A program made the translations under genes and the position numbers. The notes beneath the pieces were generated by a model. It was not told the DNA's origin. It did no database searches and was given only the letters and a program-made list of their open reading frames with translations. Source: an uncultured Kiritimatiellota bacterium (GTDB lineage: Bacteria; Verrucomicrobiota; Kiritimatiellia; RFP12; UBA1067). From it: a DNA stretch of 39,243 bases. The stretch covers positions 1-39,243 of the forward strand of contig CAKURH010000025.1 of NCBI GenBank assembly GCA_934675625.1, given 5' to 3'. The first letter of the stretch is position 1. Every line of letters starts with the position of its first letter. This document shows, piece by piece, positions 1 to 7,940 of the stretch.

Positions 1-74
1 GAACACGGAAGTCAAGGGCCCCTTCGCCGAGGGTAGTGCGGGACTCGCCCGCGCGAGAGTAGGGCGCCGCCGGC
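1..74 (+). rRNA. rrf: 5S ribosomal RNA, 3' part (5' end outside the window)
   Basis: The first 74 bases align along their length with the 3' two thirds of bacterial 5S rRNA. The start GAACACGGAAGTCAAG corresponds to the conserved GAACTCAGAAGTGAAA of loops B/C. The later GGGTAGTGCGGGACT...CCCGCGCGAGAGTAGG matches the helix IV / loop E region of the family (GGTAGTGTGGGGTCTCCCCATGCGAGAGTAGG in E. coli, read in two parts). The end GCGCCGCCGGC would form the 3' strand of helix I, whose partner lies upstream of the window. A T-rich tract follows at once. The window therefore begins at the 3' end of an rRNA operon. The exact 3' terminus is uncertain by a few bases. Confidence 0.93.
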
Positions 75-90
75 TTTTCTTTTTCTCTTT
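71..90 (+). terminator. T-rich tract ending the rRNA operon
   Basis: The 5S 3' end is followed by a pyrimidine run TTTTCTTTTTCTCTTT (75-90). The GC-rich 3' strand of 5S helix I could serve as the stem of an intrinsic terminator, but its partner strand lies outside the window and cannot be checked. Confidence 0.5.
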
Positions 91-105
91 CAGGTGGCTT
101 GTGAA

Positions 106-1074
106 ATGATGCACCCCAAGATGTCTCGTTTCCTGATTGGACTTTTTCTTGCGGCGCTGTCGATTGTCGGCTTCGCGTCCACGTTCATCGTCGGTTCGGC
201 GCTGACGCGGTCGTGTGCCGTGTCGCCGGAGGTTCTCGCGTTTTTGCGGTTCGTGATTGCGGGTGCGGCGATGGCGGTGCCCGCCGCATGGCGTCCGCCC
301 GCGCGCGCGCAGTTCGCGCGGTTGACGCGCGAAGATTGGCTGACCCTGCTTTGGCTCGGCCCGATTGGCACGACGGTGATGGCGTGGTGCGTCTTTCAGG
401 GCTGTGCGCGCGTGAGCGCGGCGAATGCCTCGATGGCGGACGCCCTGACGCCAATCATGATCTTTCTCGTCGCGGTCTGCAAGACGCGCCGCGCACGGGC
501 GTCCGAACTCTTCTCACTCGTCTGCGGCCTTGTCGGCGCGCTGCTCGTGATCCAGATCGTGACGGTGCGCGGCCTTGCGCTCGAAGCCTATTCGCTGGGC
601 GACGTCTACGTGCTTCTGGCGGCGGCGACGTGGGGCGTCTACACCGTCTACGGACGCGAGCCGATCGCGCGCCTCGGCTCGTCGCTCTTCACGCTGCTGA
701 CGATGCTGATCGGCGCGGCGGCGCTTGGCATCTTCCTGCCGTTCCTTGACCTTGCGTGGCCGACGACGGGGACGGCGTGGCTGCTCGTGGCGACACTTGG
801 CCTCGTCTCGACGCTCTTGCCGTTCTGGACGTGGAACGCCGCGCAGAAATATTTGCCGATGTCCGTTCTCGGCGTGAGCGCCTACTTTACGCCCGTCGTC
901 GCCGTCGCATTGGCCGTGCTGTTCCTCGGCGAATCCGCGACGCCGCTCCAGTGGCTCGGCACGGCGTTCATCGTCCTGTCCGGCGTGCTTGAATCCCGGG
1001 CGGGCAGGGGACGTTCGGCGGGGCCCAACCGCCGCGCGCGCCTTTTTGGTATAATTCACGTCCAAAAAAGCTAG
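106..1074 (+). CDS. EamA/DMT-superfamily transporter, probable metabolite exporter
   Basis: A polytopic inner-membrane protein of 322 aa with about ten hydrophobic segments in two tandem EamA halves (roughly residues 10-140 and 160-290). This is the usual architecture of drug/metabolite exporters such as the RhaT/YedA/RarD relatives. The second half begins with LGDVYVLLAAATWGVYTVYGRE, typical of the EamA repeat start, and the half ends near GTAFIVLSGVLES. I chose ATG 106 over GTG 94 because AGGTGG at 92-97 lies 8 nt before it. The substrate cannot be read from sequence. The gene follows the 5S rRNA by about 30 nt and its 3' end contains the promoter of the next gene. Family is secure; specific function is unknown. 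Confidence 0.85.
   Translation: MMHPKMSRFLIGLFLAALSIVGFASTFIVGSALTRSCAVSPEVLAFLRFVIAGAAMAVPAAWRPPARAQFARLTREDWLTLLWLGPIGTTVMAWCVFQGCARVSAANASMADALTPIMIFLVAVCKTRRARASELFSLVCGLVGALLVIQIVTVRGLALEAYSLGDVYVLLAAATWGVYTVYGREPIARLGSSLFTLLTMLIGAAALGIFLPFLDLAWPTTGTAWLLVATLGLVSTLLPFWTWNAAQKYLPMSVLGVSAYFTPVVAVALAVLFLGESATPLQWLGTAFIVLSGVLESRAGRGRSAGPNRRARLFGIIHVQKS
1047..1055 (+). promoter_or_regulatory. Extended -10 promoter for the NERD gene
   Basis: TGGTATAAT is a perfect TGn plus TATAAT, lying inside the 3' end of the transporter gene and 25 nt before the ATG at 1081. No -35 is recognisable at the usual spacing. Confidence 0.6.
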
Positions 1075-1080
1075 GCAGAC

Positions 1081-1755
1081 ATGGCGAAGATTCACGGCAT
1101 CGCAGGCGAATGGGCGCGCGTCAAGGGCATGGTCGCGGGCCTGTGGCCGCTGTTTCTCGGCGTTTTCGCGTCGGGCTTCTCGCTTGCGCTCTTTCTCGTC
1201 TCGCCGCTCGTTGCGGCGACGGTGCTGGTCGCCGCGCTTGTCTGGGTGATCTACAGCCTCGTGCGCGGGCTGCGGCACGTCGAGCGGTTCTTCAAGGGCG
1301 CGCGCGGCGAGGAGAAGGTCGCGGGCATTCTCGCGAGCCTGCCGGACGCCTACCACGTCTTCAACGACTTCGCGGCCGGGCGCGCGCACGTCGATCATGT
1401 CGTCGTCGGGCCGGGCGGCGTCTTCTCGATCGAGACGAAGATGTGGCGCGGGGCCGTCACGGTCGAGGACGGGCGCATTCTCCTGAACGGCCAGCTGCCG
1501 GACCGCGACCCGCTCGCGCAGACGGCCAAGGAGGCGACGCTCGTGCGCGCCGCCCTGGCGGCGAAGGGCTGGAGGGGCGTCGTCACGCCGGTTCTCGTCT
1601 TCGCCTCGGATTCCTTTGCGGCGCATCGCGCGGACGTGCGCGGCGTCATTGTCATCAACTCGAACGAGCTCCGGGTCGGCTTCGCGTCGGATCGCGTCGT
1701 CATCCCGCAGACGGAATTGGATCGGCTCGTCGGTCTTATGGAGATTCACGCATGA
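1081..1755 (+). CDS. Membrane-anchored NERD (nuclease-related domain) protein
   Basis: The 224-aa protein has two hydrophobic N-terminal segments (about residues 18-60) followed by a NERD domain (about 70-190). It begins GARGEEKVAGIL and carries the PD-(D/E)xK-like pattern Asp105 (in VDHVVVGPGG) ... Glu118-Thr-Lys120 (in SIETKMW). NERD domains are predicted nucleases; their substrates are mostly unknown. The family often occurs as a membrane-anchored or helicase-fused domain. The stop codon overlaps the ATG of the S41 protease (ATGA at 1752-1755), so the two are probably translationally coupled. Fold assignment is strong; nuclease activity is inference. Confidence 0.8.
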   Translation: MAKIHGIAGEWARVKGMVAGLWPLFLGVFASGFSLALFLVSPLVAATVLVAALVWVIYSLVRGLRHVERFFKGARGEEKVAGILASLPDAYHVFNDFAAGRAHVDHVVVGPGGVFSIETKMWRGAVTVEDGRILLNGQLPDRDPLAQTAKEATLVRAALAAKGWRGVVTPVLVFASDSFAAHRADVRGVIVINSNELRVGFASDRVVIPQTELDRLVGLMEIHA

Positions 1756-3938
1756 AGATGCATGTCGCGTGGCTGGGGCTGGCCCTGGCCGTCGGGAGCG
1801 GCGGGACGGCTGAAGCCGCCCCCTTCGATAAAGAGAGCTTGGTTGCGGTTTACGGGAACGGGGTCGCAAGGGCCGCCCCCTTCGATAAAGAGAACGAGAC
1901 TTCGGTTAGGGCTTTCGAGAAAGGCGCCGACAACGGGGTCGCGAAGGCCGTTGAGCCCCGCAACTACTACGGGCGCATCGCCCAGCGGTTCGGGAGCATG
2001 CTGCCGAAGTACCACGTCCTGCAGCAGCCGCTGAACGACGAGATCTCGCGCCGCGCCTGGACGAACCTCGTCACGTTCTACGATTTCGACCACTCGGTCT
2101 TCCTGAAGTCTGACCTCGACCGCCTCGCCGCGCACGAGACGACGCTGGACGACGAGATTGGGCGCGGCGACGTCTCGTTCGGCTACGACCTCTACAACCT
2201 CTACGTCGCGCGCCTGCGCGAGCGCGTCGATTTCGCGACGAACCTGCTCGTGCACGGCACATGGGACTTCTCGACGAACGAGACGTACCGCATCAAGCGC
2301 AAGGACGCGCCGTGGCCGGAGACGCGCGCGGAGGCCGAGGAGCACTGGCGCAAGCGGATGAAGAACGAGCTGCTGGTCGCGCAGGTCAGCCACGACCTCG
2401 ATCAGTCCACGAACCGGCTCGATGCAGCGGCGGATCTCGTCAAGAAGTACCGCCAGTACGTGACGGTGCTGACGGAGCCGGACGAGGAGACGGTTCTCCA
2501 GAGCTACCTGAGCGCGATCGGCCGCGCGTACGACCCGCACACCGACTATATGTCGCCCGCGTCGAAGGAAGACTTTGACATGGAGATGAACCTGACGCTC
2601 TGCGGCGTCGGCGCGGTGCTGTCGATGGACGAGGGCGCGCTCAAGATCGTCGAGGTCATGCCGGGCGGCCCGATTGACGTCGACGGCCGCATCAAGGAGG
2701 GCGACAAGATCGTCGGCGTCCAGCAGGACAAGGGCGAGATGGAGGACGTCATGTGGCAGCCGATGAAGAAGTCCATCAAGAAGATTCGCGGCAAGAAGGG
2801 CACGCGCGTGACGCTGCAGATCGTGCCGCGCTCCGACACGTCCGGCGCGACGAAGAAGCTCATCGAGCTCGTGCGCGACGAGATCAAGCTGGAGGATCAG
2901 GCGGCGACGGGCCGCGTCGAGCGCGTCACGCTGAACGGCGTCGAGCGCAAGCTCGGCTACGTCTACCTGCCGGGCTTCTACGGCACGATGGACAAGAAGC
3001 CGAACGAGGAGGGCTTCCGCAGCTGCGCGATGGACGTCGCGCGCTACCTCTGCGACTTCAACGCGCTCGGCGCCGAGGGGCTTGTCCTCGACCTGCGCGG
3101 CAACGGCGGCGGCTCCCTGCGCGAGGCCGTCATGCTCTCGGCCCTGTTCGTGCCGTCCGGCCCGGTCGTCCAGATCCGCGACGTCCGCTCCGTCGGCTGC
3201 CTGCCGATTCCGCCGGGCAACCCGATCGCCTTCAAGAAGCCGATGGTCGTCCTGACCGACCGCGCGAGCGCGTCCGCCTCGGAGATCGTCGCGGGCCACC
3301 TGCAGGACACGGGCCGCGCGGTCGTCCTCGGCGACGTCCGCACGCACGGCAAGGGCACGGTGCAGACGGTGCTCGGCCTCGGCCCGGAGAAGTACGGCTC
3401 GTGCAAGATCACGACGGCGCGCTTCTACCGCATCGACGGGCGCTCCACGCAGGTCGAGGGCGTCGCGGCGGACGTCCACCTGCCCTCGCTCCTCGACGCG
3501 CTCGACATCGGCGAGGACAAGCTGACGTACGCCCTGCCGTTCAGCCGGATCCGTCCGGCGGACTACGCGCTCGCGTGGGACCAGCACCGCTACGTCGCCG
3601 CGCTCGCCGAGTTCTCGCGCGAACGGACGGCGAAGGACGAGAAGTTCGCGAAGCACATCGCGAACGTGACGGGCATGAAGGAGATTTCCGAGCGCGAGAC
3701 CGTCTCGCTCGAATACGTCGCACGCAAGGCCCAGATGGCTGCCGATCGCGAGCTGCGCGAACTGGACGACGAGGAGGACGAGAACGACGATGACGAGACG
3801 GCGGCGAAGAAGCGCCGTCGCCGCCGCAACGAGCGGGCGAAGAACGACGTCGTGCTGGACGAGTCGTTCCGCGTGCTGATGGATCTCATCCGCCTCAACG
3901 GCAGTGCCGAAGTCCCTGAACCGAAGGGCTGGTGGTGA
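1752..3938 (+). CDS. prc: Secreted S41-family C-terminal processing protease (Prc/Tsp type)
   Basis: A 728-aa periplasmic serine protease. It has a signal peptide (MKMHVAWLGLALAVGSGGTAEA), then a linker of two imperfect repeats, a helical N-terminal Tsp domain (about 70-270), a PDZ domain (about 277-370) and the S41 catalytic domain. Ser508 in the ASASASEI motif and Lys534 in THGKGTVQ form the Ser/Lys dyad, and GNGGG lies upstream. The acidic C-terminal tail (DDEEDENDDDE followed by a KKRRRRR stretch) ends in a further short helix. The family degrades misfolded or tagged envelope proteins and trims C-termini. ATG 1752 is preceded by GGAG at 8 nt; the open frame runs further upstream, but only antiparallel to no known domain and across the NERD gene. 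E. coli Prc is 682 aa, so length is normal. The repeat linker after the signal peptide is unusual. Confidence 0.92.
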   Translation: MKMHVAWLGLALAVGSGGTAEAAPFDKESLVAVYGNGVARAAPFDKENETSVRAFEKGADNGVAKAVEPRNYYGRIAQRFGSMLPKYHVLQQPLNDEISRRAWTNLVTFYDFDHSVFLKSDLDRLAAHETTLDDEIGRGDVSFGYDLYNLYVARLRERVDFATNLLVHGTWDFSTNETYRIKRKDAPWPETRAEAEEHWRKRMKNELLVAQVSHDLDQSTNRLDAAADLVKKYRQYVTVLTEPDEETVLQSYLSAIGRAYDPHTDYMSPASKEDFDMEMNLTLCGVGAVLSMDEGALKIVEVMPGGPIDVDGRIKEGDKIVGVQQDKGEMEDVMWQPMKKSIKKIRGKKGTRVTLQIVPRSDTSGATKKLIELVRDEIKLEDQAATGRVERVTLNGVERKLGYVYLPGFYGTMDKKPNEEGFRSCAMDVARYLCDFNALGAEGLVLDLRGNGGGSLREAVMLSALFVPSGPVVQIRDVRSVGCLPIPPGNPIAFKKPMVVLTDRASASASEIVAGHLQDTGRAVVLGDVRTHGKGTVQTVLGLGPEKYGSCKITTARFYRIDGRSTQVEGVAADVHLPSLLDALDIGEDKLTYALPFSRIRPADYALAWDQHRYVAALAEFSRERTAKDEKFAKHIANVTGMKEISERETVSLEYVARKAQMAADRELRELDDEEDENDDDETAAKKRRRRRNERAKNDVVLDESFRVLMDLIRLNGSAEVPEPKGWW
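1815..1947 (+). repeat. Two imperfect tandem units inside the S41 protease gene
   Basis: An identical 22-base block containing CCCCCTTCGATAAAGAGA occurs at 1815-1836 and 1872-1893, 57 bases apart. A second shared block, AACGGGGTCGC(A/G)AGG-like, closes each unit (about 1857-1871 and 1932-1947). The units encode two AAPFDKE motifs just after the signal peptide and keep the reading frame. Confidence 0.75.
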
Positions 3939-3940
3939 CG

Positions 3941-4714
3941 ATGACCGTGCGCTTCACGAAGATGCACGGCGCGGGGAACGACTTCATCCTCATCGACGAC
4001 CGTGCGGGGCAGATGCCGACGGATCGGGCGACGCTCGCGGTGCTGGCGGCGCGGCGGACGGGCATCGGCTGCGAGGGCGTCATCCTCGTGCAGACGTCGG
4101 CGGTCGCCGACTTCAGGATGCGGTTCTTCAATCCGGACGGCGGCGAGGCGGAGCTCTGCGGCAACGGCGCGCGATGCGTCGCGGCGTTTGCGCGGGAGAT
4201 CGGCGCCGTGGCGGGGCCGGCGATGCGCTTCGAGACGCTCGCGGGCGAGGTGCGGGCGGAAGTCCTCGATGCGGCGACCGTCAAGGTCTGGATGCCGACG
4301 CCGAAGGACTTGCGCACCGATTTCGTCAACAGCGGCGTGCCGCACAAGGTCGTGCCGGTTGCGGATCTCGCGGCGACGGACGTTGTCGGCGAAGGTCGGC
4401 GGATTCGCTACTCGGACGAGTTTGCGCCGGCGGGGACGAACGTCGATTTCGTCGCCTATGCGCCGCCACATGACGCGGCGATGCGCACGTACGAGCGCGG
4501 CGTCGAGGCGGAGTCCGGCGCGTGCGGCACGGGCGCGGTCGCGGCGGCGGTCGTCGGCGTCGCGCAGCACGGGCTCGCGTTCCCCGTCCGCATCCGCACG
4601 ACCGAGGGATACGAGCTCGTCGTCGACGGCGCGCGCACGGCGGACGGCGGCTTTGCGGACGTCACGCTCACGGGCCCGGTGGCGAAGGTCTTCACGGGCG
4701 CATGCGAAATCTGA
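3941..4714 (+). CDS. dapF: Diaminopimelate epimerase
   Basis: A PLP-independent racemase that converts LL- to meso-diaminopimelate for lysine and peptidoglycan synthesis in the cytoplasm. The 257-aa protein shows the two pseudo-symmetric halves with the N-terminal signature MHGAGNDF. The catalytic cysteines are Cys73 in GEAELCGNGARC and Cys195 in ESGACGTGAVA, as expected. Possible GTG starts at 3932 and 3935 overlap the S41 stop. GAAGGG at 3923-3928 is better spaced for GTG 3935, while ATG 3941 gives the usual N-terminus, so the start is uncertain by three codons. The gene is in an apparent operon with the upstream protease. Confidence 0.95.
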   Translation: MTVRFTKMHGAGNDFILIDDRAGQMPTDRATLAVLAARRTGIGCEGVILVQTSAVADFRMRFFNPDGGEAELCGNGARCVAAFAREIGAVAGPAMRFETLAGEVRAEVLDAATVKVWMPTPKDLRTDFVNSGVPHKVVPVADLAATDVVGEGRRIRYSDEFAPAGTNVDFVAYAPPHDAAMRTYERGVEAESGACGTGAVAAAVVGVAQHGLAFPVRIRTTEGYELVVDGARTADGGFADVTLTGPVAKVFTGACEI

Positions 4715-4732
4715 GACTGGAGGTTGATTGAC

Positions 4733-5539
4733 ATGAAGAACTGTCGGGACATGCGCCGTGAGGCGTGGGGCATTCTGAACGGGAAATGGTTTTGGCGGCT
4801 CTTGGCCGTCGGCTTCGTCTTGCAGGCGATTGGCGGGTTCGTCAACGGACTGATCGTCTCCGCCTTTGCCGCGCTTTCGATTCATTCGCTGGGCGACTAC
4901 CTGACGAACAAGCTCCAGGCGATGCAGGCGGGGCTGGGCTATACGCTTCCGACGCTGCGGGCGTATGGCTGGATGCTGGGCGGCTTTCTTCTTCAGCTGT
5001 TCATCGCCTATGTCTTCGGCGCGATTCTTGTGTACGGGTTCATGCGCACGGTGCTGAAGGCCAAGGCCAATGACGAGACGCGCTGGTTCGCCGATGCGTT
5101 TGACGGCTTCTTGCGTCCGTTCGAGGTCACGGGGCTTCTCGTGCTGATGAACCTGAAGATTGCCCTGTGGTCGTGTCTGTTTGTGTTTCCCGGCCTCGTG
5201 GCGATGTATCGCTATCGGCTTGCCTGGTTCCTGAAGAACGAGCATCCCGACTGGTCGGCGTCCGCCTGTCTGGCCGAATCCGGGCGCGTCATGAAGGGGG
5301 CCAAGTGGAAGGCGTTTTGCCTTGACCTCTCGTTCCTTGGCTGGCTTCTGCTGGTCGGGGCGCTGGTCGGGTTGGGGCAGATCCTGTGTGCGCACGGCGC
5401 GGAGAGCGGCTCCGTATGGGCGAACGCTGCCGGGTTCCTGTCGGGCGCGCTGGGCTGCTACCTGATGGTCAGGACGATTCTCGGCCTCGCCGTTTCGCGC
5501 GTCGTCTTCTATCGCGAACTCGTGCCGAAGGACGCGTGA
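4733..5539 (+). CDS. DUF975-like integral membrane protein
   Basis: A 268-aa protein of unknown function with about six hydrophobic segments. It starts with the cytoplasmic motif RREAWGILNGKWFWRLL and has the internal MYRYRLAWFLKNEHPDWSASACLAESGRVMKGAKWKAF. That pattern (short amphipathic start, then a central 'Y-LA-F-L--P-----A-----S---M-G-K' helix) resembles DUF975 membrane proteins, whose role is not established. ATG 4733 was chosen because GGAGG (4719-4723) lies 9 nt before it; a TTG at 4724 is an alternative. The dus gene begins directly after the stop. The DUF975 relationship is from pattern memory and should be searched. Confidence 0.7.
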   Translation: MKNCRDMRREAWGILNGKWFWRLLAVGFVLQAIGGFVNGLIVSAFAALSIHSLGDYLTNKLQAMQAGLGYTLPTLRAYGWMLGGFLLQLFIAYVFGAILVYGFMRTVLKAKANDETRWFADAFDGFLRPFEVTGLLVLMNLKIALWSCLFVFPGLVAMYRYRLAWFLKNEHPDWSASACLAESGRVMKGAKWKAFCLDLSFLGWLLLVGALVGLGQILCAHGAESGSVWANAAGFLSGALGCYLMVRTILGLAVSRVVFYRELVPKDA

Positions 5540-6397
5540 TTGAGCCTCATTCTTGCACCTCTGCGCGGCGTGACGATTCGCTGCTTTCGCGAGACGTTCG
5601 CACCTGAACTCGCGGCGGCGGGCTTTGCGGAGGCCGTCACGCCGTTCATTGCCGCGATGGCGGGCGTCGATCCGCTGAAAGACCGCGAGCTGCGTCGGGA
5701 TTCCTCAACGCCCGGCGCTCAGCCTCCAGCCCTGGAAGTCACCCCGCAGTTTATCGGCAAGGATCCGGCGGCGCTTCGCTTCTGCCTGACGCGCGTCAAG
5801 TCCGCCGGCTACGACACGGCCGACCTCAACTGCGGCTGTCCGTTCCCGATGGTGCGCAACAAGGGGCGCGGCAGCGGACTCTTGCGGACGCCGGACGTGT
5901 TGCGGCAGATGCTGGAGGTCGGGTGCGCGGTGATGGGCGCCGGCCAGTTCTCCGTCAAGGTTCGTCTGGGCGTGGAGCGTCCGGATGAGCTTCTGAAGCT
6001 GATGCCGCTCTTCAATGCCTTTCCGTTGCGCTTCCTGACCGTCCATGCGCGCACGGCGCGGCAGATGTACGAAGGCCCCTGCGACGAGACGATGCGGACG
6101 GCGGTCGAGAAGGTCGCGCGCGTCCCGATTGTCCGCAACGGAGACCTGGGGCTGGACGTGGCGGACGGCATGGTGGGCCGCGCATTCATACGGTCGCTCG
6201 GTGCGCGGCCCGATGCGCGGAACCTGCTGTTGCGCTACGTGGCGGCTTCGGCGGCGGAGCTTTCCGGCGAGCGCCCCGTCTTGGGGCGCATCAAGGAACT
6301 GGTGTCCTACTGGAAGGATCTCCCATCCTGGCGGCGAATCTGGCAGGTCTTGAAGATCTGCCGCACCGTCGACGAGTTGCGTACGCTTTTGGTATAA
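5540..6397 (+). CDS. dus: tRNA-dihydrouridine synthase family protein
   Basis: An FMN-dependent TIM-barrel enzyme that reduces uridines in the tRNA D-loop. The evidence is the N-terminal APLRGVT motif, DLNCGCPFPMVRNKGRGSGLL with the catalytic Cys after NCG, FLTVHARTARQMYEG, and the FMN phosphate motifs VRNGDLG and DGMVGRAF. The protein has 285 aa, short for the family (usually 310-340). The segment between NGD and VGRAF is about 11 residues shorter than in DusB, removing most of one barrel helix. TTG 5540 directly follows the previous stop, so start is by coupling. The last codons overlap the next promoter: the TAA stop (6395-6397) is part of its TATAAT. Confidence 0.85.
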   Translation: MSLILAPLRGVTIRCFRETFAPELAAAGFAEAVTPFIAAMAGVDPLKDRELRRDSSTPGAQPPALEVTPQFIGKDPAALRFCLTRVKSAGYDTADLNCGCPFPMVRNKGRGSGLLRTPDVLRQMLEVGCAVMGAGQFSVKVRLGVERPDELLKLMPLFNAFPLRFLTVHARTARQMYEGPCDETMRTAVEKVARVPIVRNGDLGLDVADGMVGRAFIRSLGARPDARNLLLRYVAASAAELSGERPVLGRIKELVSYWKDLPSWRRIWQVLKICRTVDELRTLLV

Positions 6398-6398
6398 T
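6390..6398 (+). promoter_or_regulatory. Extended -10 promoter for the tandem SGNH esterase
   Basis: TGGTATAAT overlaps the stop codon of dus. The next start codon is 26 nt downstream and has a strong AAGGAAGGA Shine-Dalgarno (6412-6420). There is no convincing -35. Confidence 0.6.
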
Positions 6399-6424
6399 TT
6401 CGCCTTGTCAAAAGGAAGGATCAA

Positions 6425-7924
6425 ATGAAGGAAAATGCTCTTGTGAATATGAAAGACCTTGCGGTCGGGGCCGTCTTGTGCCTGTCGGTTGCCGTGCAGA
6501 CGATGGGGACTGCGTGTGGCGCGATTCGCGCCGTGACGCATGACAAATACGGCGACAACGCGGCCGCCTGGCAGCTGAAGCGGCATGCCGAGAAGATGAG
6601 CGTCGTCACGAACGGCGGCGCGAAGGTCGTCTTCATCGGCGACTCGATCACGCACTTCTGGGAGACGAACGGCAAGGCGCAGCTCGCGAAATATTTCAGC
6701 GCGGGCGACCGCCAGATGCTCGACCTCGGCATCTCCGCCGACCGCACCGAGCATGTCCTTTGGCGGCTCAACGAGGGCGGCGAACTGGACGGCTACGAGG
6801 CGAAATGCATCCTCCTCATGATCGGCACGAACAACTCCGGCCATTTCCCGTTCGCGAAAGAGCCGCCGTCCGACACGATTCTCGGCATCCGCGAGATCCT
6901 GCGGACGATCCGCGCGAAGCAGCCGAAGGCGACGGTCGTCCTGACGGCGATTTTCCCGCGCGGACGTGACGTGAACGACGCCTGCCGCCGTCGCAACGAA
7001 GTCGTCAACAAGGAGATCAAGAAGCTTGCGGACGGCCAGCAGGTCTTCTGGTGCGACTTCAACGAGCAGTTCCTGACGCCTGAAGGGCTGCTCTCGCCGG
7101 AGGTTTTCCCCGATCGTCTGCATCCGAATGCGGCGGGCTACGAGATCTGGGCGGCGGCGGTGAAGCCCTACGTCGATTACGCGCTGTCGGACGGCGCATT
7201 GCCCGCGCCCGCGAACCGCTACGCGCCGTTTCTGCGCAAGGAGTACGTGCGCATCGACGGGCCGTCCACGACCTACCCGGTCTCGCGCATCCGCGCGGAG
7301 GGGTACGGAAAAGAGGACTGGTGGCTCGACCGTCTGCTGGAGAAGCGCAACCAGATTGCCGATTCTGACGGAACGTTCGACCTCGTCTTCTTCGGCGACT
7401 CGATTACGCACAACTGGGAGACGAACGGCAAGGATGCGTTCGCCGAGTTGCGCAAGACGTATTCAGTTCTGAACATCGGCTATTCGGGCGATCGCACGGA
7501 ACACCTGCTCTGGCGCGGACGCAACGGCGAGCTGGACGGCTACAAGGCGAAATGCATCATGCTGATGGTCGGCACGAACAACAGCAGCGACCGCGCGCCG
7601 GATGTCGCGGCCGGCATCAAGGAGATTCTGGCGCTCATCGCCGAGAAGCAGCCGCAGGCGAAGACGCTCCTTCTCCCGATCTTCCCGCGTGGGGCGTCCG
7701 CCGACGACAAGAAGCGCGTGAAGAACGAGGAGGTGAACGCGATTATCAAGTCCTATGCCGACGGCGAGAAGGTGATCTGGGTCGACTTCAACGCGAAGTT
7801 CCTCGACGCGAAGGGCGATACGGAATGGATCATGCCCGACCGTCTGCATCCAAACGCGACGGGCTACCGCGAGATCTGGCTGCCGGCGGTGCTGCCGCAT
7901 TTCAAGGGAATCTGCGGCAAGTGA
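6425..7924 (+). CDS. Secreted tandem-domain SGNH (GDSL) esterase
   Basis: A 499-aa exported protein with a signal peptide (cleavage near residues 30-35) and two complete SGNH hydrolase domains in tandem. Domain 1 (about 65-260) has Ser74 in IGDSIT, GISADRTEH, the Asn block GTNN and Asp230/His233 in PDRLHPNAAGY. Domain 2 (about 315-495) has Ser326 in FGDSIT, GYSGDRTEH, GTNN and Asp472/His475 in PDRLHPNATGY. Both resemble the PAF-acetylhydrolase-IB-like subgroup, bacterial members of which are often carbohydrate deacetylases. Both catalytic sets are intact, so both halves could be active; substrates are inferred only. The second Met (6449) is an alternative start. Ung follows 16 nt downstream. 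Confidence 0.88.
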   Translation: MKENALVNMKDLAVGAVLCLSVAVQTMGTACGAIRAVTHDKYGDNAAAWQLKRHAEKMSVVTNGGAKVVFIGDSITHFWETNGKAQLAKYFSAGDRQMLDLGISADRTEHVLWRLNEGGELDGYEAKCILLMIGTNNSGHFPFAKEPPSDTILGIREILRTIRAKQPKATVVLTAIFPRGRDVNDACRRRNEVVNKEIKKLADGQQVFWCDFNEQFLTPEGLLSPEVFPDRLHPNAAGYEIWAAAVKPYVDYALSDGALPAPANRYAPFLRKEYVRIDGPSTTYPVSRIRAEGYGKEDWWLDRLLEKRNQIADSDGTFDLVFFGDSITHNWETNGKDAFAELRKTYSVLNIGYSGDRTEHLLWRGRNGELDGYKAKCIMLMVGTNNSSDRAPDVAAGIKEILALIAEKQPQAKTLLLPIFPRGASADDKKRVKNEEVNAIIKSYADGEKVIWVDFNAKFLDAKGDTEWIMPDRLHPNATGYREIWLPAVLPHFKGICGK

Positions 7925-7940
7925 GGCGGAGCTTTCGACC

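Noticed and set aside
514..1869. Long - strand open frames opposite the exporter, NERD and S41 protease genes (also 1746-3656 and 3590-5395)
   Set aside because: Arginine-rich composition, no motif, and full overlap with well-supported + strand genes.
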